The notes below the pieces were generated by a model. It searched no databases. It was not told where the DNA came from and was given only the letters and a program-made list of their open reading frames with translations. The position numbers were made by a program, and so were the translations under genes. Positions 1 through 6,167 of a stretch of DNA of 8,018 bases are shown piece by piece. Source of the DNA: Sphingomonadaceae bacterium (GTDB taxonomy: Bacteria > Pseudomonadota > Alphaproteobacteria > Sphingomonadales > Sphingomonadaceae); the NCBI GenBank assembly GCA_947442095.1, contig CANEVG010000151.1, positions 1 through 8,018 of the forward strand. Direction: 5' to 3'. Position 1 is the first letter of the stretch, and each line of letters opens with the position of its first letter.

Positions 1-1
1 A

Positions 2-319
2 TCCCTGTTCCGAGCCGCCAAGGCCAGCTTCGACACACGCCCGATCTTCCATCAATCCGACGCTGCCATCCGCGGCCACGTGTTCTGTTCGTTCCTCGCT
101 CTCGTCCTGGCCAAGGAACTGACCCGCCTATGCGAGGCCAAGGGCCTCAATCCCGAATGGCAACCGCTGCTCAACGATCTCGACCGCCTCCAGCAGGCAA
201 CCATCGAAAAGGACGGCAAGGCCATTACCACCAGGACCCATGTCACGGGCCAGGTCGGTAACGTCTTCAAGGCTGCGGGCATTGCTCTGCCCAGCAACCT
301 TGACGAACGGCCGGTATAA
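2..319 (+). CDS. Transposase, C-terminal fragment (IS1634/IS4-type DDE)
   Basis: This is the last ~105 residues of a transposase whose start lies left of the window; the frame is open from base 2 to the TAA at 317-319. The segment FRAAKASFDTRPIFHQSD followed by AIRGHVFCSFLALVLAKEL is the typical end of the DDE domain in IS1634/IS4-type transposases: an 'RPI(Y/F)H' motif, then a hydrophobic helix after 'I.GHV'. The tail (TGQVGNVFKAAGIALPSNL) also matches the usual 'GKVFQAAGVALP' ending of such proteins from memory. Whether the element is complete cannot be judged because only its 3' end is visible. It points away from the phosphatase gene, and its end lies about 195 bases from that gene's stop codon. 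Family assignment is from motif recognition; the exact IS name is unknown. Confidence 0.85.
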   Translation, partial: SLFRAAKASFDTRPIFHQSDAAIRGHVFCSFLALVLAKELTRLCEAKGLNPEWQPLLNDLDRLQQATIEKDGKAITTRTHVTGQVGNVFKAAGIALPSNLDERPV

Positions 320-513
320 GCCGGTAACATCCAAAATGTAGTGGTAACACGCGGCGACGTGCGCGTATCATATTGATAATAATGGTTATTACAAAAGCCA
401 CTGTTCAAGTCGGGCAAGGGCAAGCCGGCGCGCTCGCGCTCAACCCAGTCAGCCGGCCAATCATTGCGCCAGAATTCGCGCCGTCACGCCGTCCAGATTG
501 GTCGGAGAGCGTT
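320..513. other. Noncoding junction between transposase and phosphatase gene
   Basis: There is no supportable gene here. It must contain the right end of the insertion sequence if that element is intact, but the terminal inverted repeat cannot be identified without the left end. The heptamer GGTAACA occurs twice in direct orientation (323-329 and 343-349), 20 bases apart. Both genes end into this stretch (convergent), so a terminator would be expected, but I see no GC-rich hairpin followed by a T run. Confidence 0.5.
366..391. repeat. Two overlapping AT-rich palindromes
   Basis: TATCA-TAT-TGATA (366-378) and TAATAA-TGG-TTATTA (377-391) are both perfect inverted repeats and share two bases. 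They form an AT-rich island in otherwise GC-rich DNA, 47 bases after the transposase stop. They could be part of an IS end, an insertion target or a protein-binding site; the sequence alone does not decide. Confidence 0.5.
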
Positions 514-1353
514 CTAGCAACCTTGGAGATGCGCCTCGGCAAGGCTGATTCGCCCTGAATTCAGCAGTTGGACGACATGCTCCCACCGCTCGGGTCCGGT
601 CGCAATGACGAGGCCCGCGTCCTCCTCATCACACCGATAGGGGCGGCCATCTTGGCGCCGCGCAACACCGCCAGCTTCTTCGATAAACACCACACCGGCG
701 GCATGATCCCAACTGATCGTGCGGGTGAACACGGTGGCATCGCAGGCACCGGTGGCCACGCGCGGATACTGATCGGCAGCGCAGCGCGGGCTGTCGAGCA
801 CGGTGTAGGCCCGTGCGAGAGTTTCCACGAGGTGTTGCCGGCGCTGCGCATCCGCAAACAGACGAGTGACGGCGACCTTCGGCCTGGCCCCGGCTGGTGC
901 CGATGGGGTCACAAAGCTTTCGCCATCGATCCATGCGCCGCTGCCGCGCCGCGCATGGCACAGCCTGCCTGACAGTGGATCTAGAATCCAGCCTGCAACT
1001 GGCACGCCGTGGTCAGCCAGCGCGACGAGCATTCCAAATGGCGGCGCGCCCCGGGCGAAGTTGCCGGTGCCATCGAGCGGATCGATGATCCAGCAGGTCC
1101 CTCGCCCGATCTGGTCCAGCAGGGCCGGGTCGCGTGCAGCGGCTTCCTCACCGACCACGCCGGCACCGGGAATCAGTCCCGCCAGATGCGCCGTCAGGAT
1201 CGCTTCGCATTCATGGTCCGCTGCTGTCACGGCCTCGCCAACAGCCTTGTAGTCAGCGTGAATTCCGGTTCCCGGGGAATAGTGCGGCAGGATCGCGCGC
1301 TCGGCGGCTTCGCGCATTGCATTGGCAACGGCTATGGCGAGGGGGTCGTTCAT
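514..1353 (-). CDS. Inositol monophosphatase family phosphatase
   Basis: This 279-residue protein belongs to the Mg2+-dependent IMPase/FBPase-like sugar phosphatase superfamily, which includes SuhB, HisN and CysQ. Visible signatures: VVGEEAA (66-72, metal-binding Glu), WIIDPLDGTGNF (88-99, motif A, canonical DP(I/L)DGT.NF) and WDHAAGVVFIEEAGG (215-229, motif B, with the metal-binding Asp216). Length is normal for the family. The ATG at 1353 was preferred over a TTG at 1374 because it gives a usual N-terminus (MNDPLAIAVANAMREAAE) and the seven added residues look unlike the family; neither has a strong ribosome site. The gene is divergent from the KDO operon. Substrate is not evident: inositol-1-phosphate, histidinol phosphate, 3'-phosphoadenosine phosphates or a sugar phosphate are all possible. 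The last ~13 residues (after WEHVVQLL) are nondescript. Confidence 0.9.
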   Translation of the reverse strand: MNDPLAIAVANAMREAAERAILPHYSPGTGIHADYKAVGEAVTAADHECEAILTAHLAGLIPGAGVVGEEAAARDPALLDQIGRGTCWIIDPLDGTGNFARGAPPFGMLVALADHGVPVAGWILDPLSGRLCHARRGSGAWIDGESFVTPSAPAGARPKVAVTRLFADAQRRQHLVETLARAYTVLDSPRCAADQYPRVATGACDATVFTRTISWDHAAGVVFIEEAGGVARRQDGRPYRCDEEDAGLVIATGPERWEHVVQLLNSGRISLAEAHLQGC

Positions 1354-1560
1354 CCAGCTGCGTCCATGACACAATGGCGCGACAGTGGGAACCAGGCTGG
1401 CAAGGCAATTTCACCAGCCTCGCGACCTTGCGGCCGGGGACAGCGCGGGCGGCTGCTGATCGCGGCGTGCTGGAGCGCGCCATTATGCCGCAAAGCGGTT
1501 CCACTCTCGCGCGCGGTGCAGTTTGGCCGAAAGGTTCAGGCATGATTAAGGTTCTTTGAG

Positions 1561-1623
1561 GTGGAATGGTCTGCAATCGAGTTCAGTTGAGCCGATCCAA
1601 TTCATTCCACTTTAATGTGGATC
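1561..1623. repeat. Nested inverted repeats upstream of kdsD
   Basis: GTGGAATG (1561-1568) pairs perfectly with CATTCCAC (1603-1610). The second arm can instead pair with a downstream copy: TCCAC (1606-1610) with GTGGA (1617-1621). Around these, GATCCA (1594-1599) and TGGATC (1618-1623) form another perfect 6-base inverted repeat. The set lies 35-100 bases upstream of the proposed -35 box at 1658, so it could be an operator for an activator or repressor; it would be an RNA structure only if transcription starts further upstream. Pairing is seen directly, function is inferred. Confidence 0.45.
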
Positions 1624-1657
1624 AATTACCGCATTGGGAATTGCAAGGTCATGCAAG

Positions 1658-1687
1658 TTGTGGAACAGCCGGATGAGTAACTATGAT
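1658..1687 (+). promoter_or_regulatory. Candidate sigma70 promoter of the kdsD operon
   Basis: TTGTGG (1658-1663) and TATGAT (1682-1687) resemble -35 and -10 boxes with an 18-base spacer. The -10 matches five of six consensus positions and sits in the AT-richer part of the intergenic region. It would give a leader of roughly 175 bases before the kdsD ATG. It is the best candidate I could find by eye, with no experimental support. Confidence 0.4.
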
Positions 1688-1841
1688 ACTAGCGCTGTCG
1701 CACCTCACCTTGTCCGAGATCCGCGGCTCCTGCCGGTTGATGCACTTGCCGTCAGCCGAATGTATGTGGGTTGTACTGATGTTCATGCTGCCTTGCCTGT
1801 TCTGTAATCCAACCCTGCTGTTGCGCGCATCTGCTGCGTGA
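1683..1841 (+). CDS. Doubtful 52-residue ORF in the kdsD leader
   Basis: An ATG at 1683 opens a 52-codon frame that ends at TGA 1839-1841, overlapping the in-frame GTG at 1838 of the kdsD frame (GTGA). The product would have a polar N-terminus and a hydrophobic stretch (WVVLMFMLPCLF, about residues 29-40), as in a small membrane peptide. A weak GGATGAG lies five bases before the ATG. Against it: the ATG falls inside the proposed -10 box, so a transcript from that promoter would lack the start codon, and I recognise no family. It may be chance. Confidence 0.12.
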   Translation: MILALSHLTLSEIRGSCRLMHLPSAECMWVVLMFMLPCLFCNPTLLLRASAA

Positions 1842-1870
1842 GCAATGCTTCAAATGTGAGATACATTGGC

Positions 1871-2869
1871 ATGGAAACCGCTCATCTCGAATTCCAGAAC
1901 GATGCCAAGTCCATTCTCGACCGCGGGACCGAAGTCATTCGGATAGAGGTCGAGGCTCTCCAGAAGCTTGCGGAATCGCTCGACGAAACGTTCGTGGACG
2001 CATGCCGCACGATTCTGGCCGCGGAGGGCCGGGTCATTGTTACCGGCATGGGCAAATCGGGGCAGATCGGGCGCAAGGCTGCGGCGACATTCTCCGCCAC
2101 GGGGACCCCGGCCAGCTATGTCCACCCGGGTGAGGCAGCGCACGGTGATCTTGGCATGCTGGTGCGCGGCGATGTTCTGGTGGTCATCTCGAATTCGGGC
2201 AGCACGGCCGAACTGCAGGTGATCTTGCGCCATGCCCGCCTTCTGGGTGTGCCGGTCATTGGCATTGCGTCGCGCCCCGGATCGCTGGTCATGCGCCATG
2301 CCGACGTGCAGCTGCGCCTGCCTGCTGCGCGCGAGGCATGCCACGACAACATTGCCCCGACCACATCGACCACGATGCAACTCGCACTATGCGATGCGCT
2401 GGCTATGGCGGTGATGGACATGCGCGGTTTCTCGCGCGCAGGGATGAAGCTCTTGCATCCCGGCGGCGCAATCGGGCTGCGCCTGCTGCCCGTGCGCGAT
2501 ATTATGCATGGCGAGAGCGCGATGCCGCTCGTGAGCGCTGATGCAAGAATGCCAGACGTGATTTCCGAGATGACCTCGCGCGGGTTCGGGATTGCCGGGA
2601 TCATCGACGGCGAGGGTGCTCTGCTGGGCGTGATCACCGACGGCGACCTGCGCCGTCATTTCGATGTGCTGAGCGAAGTGTCCGCACGCGAGGTGATGAC
2701 CACCACACCCAAGTGCCTGAGCGGCGACATCAGCGCCGAGGCCGCTCTTGAACTGCTCAACGATCTTAAGATTTCCGCGGCCTTCGTGGTCGAGGACAAT
2801 GCGCAGGGTCGCCTGCTGCCCGTGGGCATCATCCATTTGCACGATTTCGTTCGCATCGGGCTTGGCTGA
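1871..2869 (+). CDS. kdsD: Arabinose-5-phosphate isomerase (KdsD/KpsF)
   Basis: It catalyses ribulose-5-phosphate to arabinose-5-phosphate, the first step of KDO synthesis, in the cytoplasm. At 332 residues it is close to E. coli KdsD (328). Domain order is standard: an N-terminal SIS sugar-isomerase domain with TGMGKSG (58-64), TPASYVHPGEAAHGDLGM (79-96), SNSGST (107-112), IAPTTSTT (161-168) and HPGGAIG (196-202, whose His corresponds to the conserved His193 region of E. coli KdsD), then two CBS domains (about 209-332, including VITDGDLRRHF). The ATG at 1871 gives a family-like N-terminus; a GTG at 1838 would add 11 residues (MSNASNVRYIG) but has no visible ribosome site. The ATG has only a weak GTGAG ten bases upstream, so the start is not settled. 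Genomes often carry both kdsD (LPS) and kpsF (capsule) paralogues; its place among glycosyltransferases favours a polysaccharide-dedicated copy. Confidence 0.95.
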   Translation: METAHLEFQNDAKSILDRGTEVIRIEVEALQKLAESLDETFVDACRTILAAEGRVIVTGMGKSGQIGRKAAATFSATGTPASYVHPGEAAHGDLGMLVRGDVLVVISNSGSTAELQVILRHARLLGVPVIGIASRPGSLVMRHADVQLRLPAAREACHDNIAPTTSTTMQLALCDALAMAVMDMRGFSRAGMKLLHPGGAIGLRLLPVRDIMHGESAMPLVSADARMPDVISEMTSRGFGIAGIIDGEGALLGVITDGDLRRHFDVLSEVSAREVMTTTPKCLSGDISAEAALELLNDLKISAAFVVEDNAQGRLLPVGIIHLHDFVRIGLG

Positions 2870-2884
2870 GGCTATTGAGGCGTG

Positions 2885-3694
2885 ATGTCACACCCTTCTT
2901 TCGCCATCTTCATCCCCGCGCGCTATGCATCCACTCGCTACCCCGGCAAACCGCTCGTTCCGCTGACAGGGGCGACGGGCGAGGCCAAGACCTTGATTCG
3001 GCGGAGCTGGGAATGCGCAATGGCGGTCGAGGGGTGTAGCGGGGTCTGGGTCGCGACCGATGACGAGCGCATTGCCGAGGAGGTGCGCGGTTTTGGTGGC
3101 AACGTGGTGATGACCGATGAGCGCTGCGCCAATGGAACCGAACGCTGTGCGGATTCGATAGCGCGGCTGGGTGACGTGGCGGAAGTGATCGTAAACCTGC
3201 AGGGCGACGCACCGCTTTCACCGGCCCATGTGGTGCATGAGATTGTCGGGAGCCTCGCGCGCGATCCCGACCTCAGCATGACCACACCGGCAGTGCGCTG
3301 CTCGCGTTCGACCTATGCGCACCTTGCCGAAGATGCCGCACAGGGCCGGGTCGGCGGCACCACTGTCGTTGGCAGCAGCCGCAATCGTGCGCTCTATTTC
3401 TCCAAGCGCCTGATCCCCTATCTGCCACAGGCGGCGGCTGAACAGGACTATCCGCCGATCAGTCTGCACCTTGGCCTCTATGCCTATCGTCCGGATGCGT
3501 TGCGCGAGTATCAGGCGGCGCCGGTCAGCCGGCTGGAAGAGCTTGAAGGGCTGGAGCAGCTGCGCTTTCTCGATCTTGGGCTCGCCGTCGGTCTTGTCCA
3601 CCTTGATCCACTGGCGTGGGACGCGATCGAGCTCAACAACCCGAGCGACGTTCCGGTGATTGAACGGATCCTCGCCGAACGGGGCATTGCCTGA
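2885..3694 (+). CDS. kdsB: CMP-KDO synthetase (3-deoxy-manno-octulosonate cytidylyltransferase)
   Basis: It activates KDO with CTP to CMP-KDO, the donor for KDO transferases. Visible motifs: IPARYASTRYPGKPL (10-24, nucleotide-binding N-terminus), VATDDERI (56-63), MTDERCANGTERCAD (76-90), VNLQGDAPLS (103-112, with Asp108 the expected metal ligand), RALYFSKRLIPY (168-179), HLGLYAYR (195-202) and LEELEGLEQLRFLDLG (217-232). At 269 residues it is about 20 longer than E. coli KdsB, and it has QGDAP where enteric enzymes have QGDEP; I recall both as features of an alphaproteobacterial branch. The C-terminal VDTPEDL motif reads LNNPSDV (250-256), an Asp-to-Asn change. The ATG at 2885 is preferred to the adjacent GTG at 2882 because GAGG (2877-2880) lies four bases before it. 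It follows kdsD by 15 bases, certainly one operon. Confidence 0.94.
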   Translation: MSHPSFAIFIPARYASTRYPGKPLVPLTGATGEAKTLIRRSWECAMAVEGCSGVWVATDDERIAEEVRGFGGNVVMTDERCANGTERCADSIARLGDVAEVIVNLQGDAPLSPAHVVHEIVGSLARDPDLSMTTPAVRCSRSTYAHLAEDAAQGRVGGTTVVGSSRNRALYFSKRLIPYLPQAAAEQDYPPISLHLGLYAYRPDALREYQAAPVSRLEELEGLEQLRFLDLGLAVGLVHLDPLAWDAIELNNPSDVPVIERILAERGIA

Positions 3695-3705
3695 GGAGCG
3701 AGGCC

Positions 3706-5370
3706 GTGGTGCCCCCACACCGCCGCTTTGCGAAATGGACGTGGCCGCTGCGCGCCCTTGTTCATGCCGAGGCGTTCCGCGCCCGGCCGAGTGCCTATCT
3801 GCAAGGCGTGGTGTGGCGAGCAAGGGGGCTGAAGCTGCGGGCACGCCACCGCTTCTCGGCCCTGATGGGGCAGACCCGCCACGCCTACGAGTTGTGGATA
3901 GCTGGTCGCGAGCCGGTGCTGCACGCGGCGATTGCGCACCAGCATCGCGGTACAGCAGCGCTCGTGCTGGTGATCGACTGCCGCGGCGCAGATTTCGCAC
4001 TGGTGGACCAGACGCTGACCTCGATCGAGGGCGCAGAAGGTCAACCAGCGCAGATCATATTGCTTGGCTGTGATCCCGCGATGGCGCGTGGCCATGGCAG
4101 TGTGGCAGATTCGGACGCACTTGCGCAGCAGCTGGAGGAGCATGGCACTGCTGCGGATGAACGCTTGTGGATATTGGCTGTGTCAGCGGGGGACCGGCTT
4201 GCCGCGCCAGCGCTTGCGGCCTACCGCGCGGCGCTTGCAGCCGCGCCCGGGGCGGTGCTGTTTTACGCAGACGACGACCTGATCGAACCGAGCGGCCGCC
4301 GCCATTCACCGCATTTCAAGCCCCGCTGGAATGCCGAATTGTTTGCGGGACACGATTATCTGAGCGGCAGCTGCGCGTTTGCGGCAGATCCTGCGGCGGT
4401 GCGGGGTGCAGGCCCCGACTGGCCGCGCCGCGCGCTGCCATTGGCGGGGCCGGAGCCGGTCCACATTCCCCTTGTCTTGCACCATCGCGGCAGTCGACCG
4501 GCTCCCCGCGCGCTGCACGCCATGCAACCGGCAACGCTGATCGCGGACTCACCGCATGTCAGTATCGTGGTGCCGACCCGCAATCACGTCGCGCTGCTGC
4601 GCACCTGTATGGCAGGCCTTGCCGTCACCCGGTATCCGGCGATGGACATCACCGTGATCGACAACGGTTCGAACGAGCCGGACACACTGACCTATCTTGC
4701 CGAACTGGAAGCAAGCGGCATTCGCATCTCCCGCCAGCCCGGCCCGTTCAACTATGCAGCGATGCACAACCAGTTGGTGCCGGACTTGCGCGGCCCTTTG
4801 CTGTGTCTGCTGAACAACGACATTGAGGTGATTGATCCAGACTGGTTGGCGCACATGGTTCCGCATGCGCTGCGGGACGACATCGGCGCGGTCGGAGCGC
4901 GCCTGCTTTATCCCGACAGGACAATCCAGCATGCCGGGATCGTGATCGGCGTGGGCGGCGGTGCGGGACATGCACATCGCCTGCAGCCTGACAGCGCTCC
5001 GGGCTATTTTGGCCGGGCACATTTGCCGCAGCGCGTTAGTGCGGTCACCGCCGCCTGTCTGGTGATGCGCAAGGACCGCTTCCAAGCGGTGGGCGGGTTC
5101 GACGCCGCCAACTTTACTGTCGCGTTCAACGATGTCGATCTGTGCCTGAAGCTGAATTCGGCTGGCTGGCATAGCTTCTACGAGGCGCGTGCCTGTCTGG
5201 TCCACCACGAATCCAAATCGCGCGGGCATGATCGTCGCGGGCCGGGGCGGGCGCGCCTCGCCGACGAACTTGCGGCTCTCAAACGCCTTTGGGCAACCGA
5301 CCGGATCCATGACCCCTTCCACCATCCCGAGCTGAGCCAGTTTACCGAGCAGTTCGTGGTGCGCCTGTGA
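3706..5370 (+). CDS. Glycosyltransferase family 2 with a degenerate first domain
   Basis: This is a 554-residue cytoplasmic protein with no clear signal peptide or membrane span. The C-terminal half (about 284-505) is a full GT2 (GT-A fold) domain: VSIVVPTRN (285-293), VIDNGSNE (317-324), PFNYAAMHN (347-355), LNNDIEVID (369-377, the metal/nucleotide Asp), AVTAACLVMRK (446-456), GGFDAANF and NDVDLCLKL (463-483), HHESKSRG (500-507). The N-terminal half keeps only part of another GT2 domain: YADDDLIEPSGRRHSPHFKP (187-206) then RWNAELFAGHDYLSG (207-221), typical of the first domain of tandem O-antigen/capsule glycosyltransferases, but the usual opening (VSVVMPVYN...DDGS) is absent. The GTG start at 3706 has GGAG seven bases upstream (3695-3698); a second GTG follows directly. 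It lies 11 bases after kdsB. Sugar specificity unknown; transfer of KDO or another sugar in the same polysaccharide is possible. Confidence 0.9.
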   Translation: MVPPHRRFAKWTWPLRALVHAEAFRARPSAYLQGVVWRARGLKLRARHRFSALMGQTRHAYELWIAGREPVLHAAIAHQHRGTAALVLVIDCRGADFALVDQTLTSIEGAEGQPAQIILLGCDPAMARGHGSVADSDALAQQLEEHGTAADERLWILAVSAGDRLAAPALAAYRAALAAAPGAVLFYADDDLIEPSGRRHSPHFKPRWNAELFAGHDYLSGSCAFAADPAAVRGAGPDWPRRALPLAGPEPVHIPLVLHHRGSRPAPRALHAMQPATLIADSPHVSIVVPTRNHVALLRTCMAGLAVTRYPAMDITVIDNGSNEPDTLTYLAELEASGIRISRQPGPFNYAAMHNQLVPDLRGPLLCLLNNDIEVIDPDWLAHMVPHALRDDIGAVGARLLYPDRTIQHAGIVIGVGGGAGHAHRLQPDSAPGYFGRAHLPQRVSAVTAACLVMRKDRFQAVGGFDAANFTVAFNDVDLCLKLNSAGWHSFYEARACLVHHESKSRGHDRRGPGRARLADELAALKRLWATDRIHDPFHHPELSQFTEQFVVRL

Positions 5371-6137
5371 CCAGCTCAAAGCCTCGTCTCGCCTTGCCCA
5401 GCATAACCCTTTGTGCTGTCGCCAGCGTCAATGTGGAGGCCACGATCGCGGCGATGGTGCGCAGTCTTGCGCTGGTGGACTGTGCGCGGGCCTTGCTGTT
5501 CACTGACGCTGCCACGCCGGATCTGCCAGCGGGCATCGAATGCATCGAGATCGCGCCACTGCGTTCGCTGGCGGCCTACTCGCATTTCGTTCTGCACCGC
5601 CTCGCCGATTGGATCGAGACCAGCCATTGCATGATTGTGCAATGGGACGGCTTCGTGGCTGAGCCCGAGGCATGGGAGCCTGCGTTCCTTGCCTGCGACT
5701 ACATCGGCGCGCCTTGGCCACAGTTTGTCGATGGTCACGATGTCGGCAATGGCGGATTTTCGTTGCGCAGCCGCCGGCTGATGCTGGCCTGCCGCGATCC
5801 CGACTTTCTCGACGACGGTGTTGCAGAGGACCTCGCTATCGCGCGGACCAACCGCGCCATGCTCGAAGAGCGGCATGGAATGGTGTTCGCTGACCGGGAT
5901 CTGGCCAGCCGCTTCGCGCGCGAGCGCGAAGCCACGGGTCTGGGCACTTTCGGCTTCCACGGGGTGTTCAATCTGCCTGACGTGGTGGGCATTGACGGCT
6001 TTTGGGACCTGTACCGGTCGCTTGATCACCGGGGCACCGTCCGGATCGATTTCTGGCCGCTGCTTCGCGCTGTGACATCGGGCCCAGCTGGCCTGCGGCG
6101 GGGGCTGCGGATGCTTTGGGATTCACTGGCAGGCTGA
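5367..6137 (+). CDS. DUF5672 protein, putative glycosyltransferase-like
   Basis: A 256-residue protein recognised by the DUF5672 pattern: YSHFVLHRL (71-79), MIVQWDGFVAEPEAWEPAFL (89-108), DYIGAPWP (111-118), DVGNGGFSLRSRRLM (125-139) and FGFHGVFNLP (195-204). Members are commonly found in polysaccharide loci beside glycosyltransferases; the 'QWDGFV' segment may play the DxD-like role, but the biochemical function is not established to my knowledge. The start is the GTG at 5367, whose GTGA overlaps the TGA stop of the preceding glycosyltransferase by four bases. No good ribosome site precedes it, which suggests translational coupling and roughly matched amounts of the two proteins. It is the last gene of the plus-strand operon. 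Confidence 0.85.
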   Translation: MTSSKPRLALPSITLCAVASVNVEATIAAMVRSLALVDCARALLFTDAATPDLPAGIECIEIAPLRSLAAYSHFVLHRLADWIETSHCMIVQWDGFVAEPEAWEPAFLACDYIGAPWPQFVDGHDVGNGGFSLRSRRLMLACRDPDFLDDGVAEDLAIARTNRAMLEERHGMVFADRDLASRFAREREATGLGTFGFHGVFNLPDVVGIDGFWDLYRSLDHRGTVRIDFWPLLRAVTSGPAGLRRGLRMLWDSLAG

Positions 6138-6143
6138 ACCAGC

Positions 6144-6167
6144 CCGGACCGAAGCCAGTTCCGGCTT
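6144..6167. terminator. Weak hairpins between convergent operons
   Basis: Only 28 bases separate the stops of the DUF5672 gene and kdsA. They hold CCGGA (6144-6148)/TCCGG (6160-6164) and the alternative AAGCC (6152-6156)/GGCTT (6163-6167), five pairs each. There is no T run on either strand, so efficient intrinsic termination is doubtful; a Rho-dependent or two-way weak terminator is inferred from the convergent layout. Confidence 0.25.

Larger units (their letters stand above)
1354..1870. other. Long divergent intergenic region
   Basis: About 500 bases separate the phosphatase gene (minus) from kdsD (plus), long for a region this compact. It should carry promoters for both directions. Bases 1377-1550 are GC-rich and hold short open frames on both strands, none of which I recognise or would call. 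Base composition then drops (about 1540-1690), where inverted repeats (1561-1623) and a sigma70-like promoter (1658-1687) are found. Bases 1690-1870 would be the kdsD leader. I found no convincing promoter for the phosphatase gene. Confidence 0.6.

Noticed and set aside
373..558. Plus-strand 61-codon frame after the transposase
   Set aside because: It starts inside the AT-rich palindromes, runs antisense into the phosphatase 3' end and resembles nothing I know.
1354..1374. TTG start extending the phosphatase by seven residues
   Set aside because: The ATG at 1353 gives a normal family N-terminus; the extension (MCHGRSW) is atypical and has no better ribosome site.
1480..1510. CATAAT on the minus strand (1482-1487) as a -10 box for the phosphatase gene
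   Set aside because: No acceptable -35 sequence lies at the right distance (GCGAGA there), so the match is probably chance.
1009..1545. Open plus-strand frame of 178 codons
   Set aside because: Most of it is antisense to the phosphatase gene, and the remainder covers the intergenic region with no recognisable protein features.
1253..1576. Minus-strand frame overlapping the start of the phosphatase gene
   Set aside because: It is out of frame with the phosphatase, is rich in Arg/Pro, and has no family resemblance or ribosome site.
3218..4000. Open minus-strand frame of 260 codons
   Set aside because: It runs antisense across the end of kdsB and the start of the glycosyltransferase; its composition is Arg/Ala/Pro-rich and it has no motif.
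4549..5379. Open minus-strand frame of 276 codons
   Set aside because: It lies entirely antisense to the GT2 domain, whose motifs are clear on the plus strand; the translation has no recognisable domain. It is a GC-rich shadow frame.
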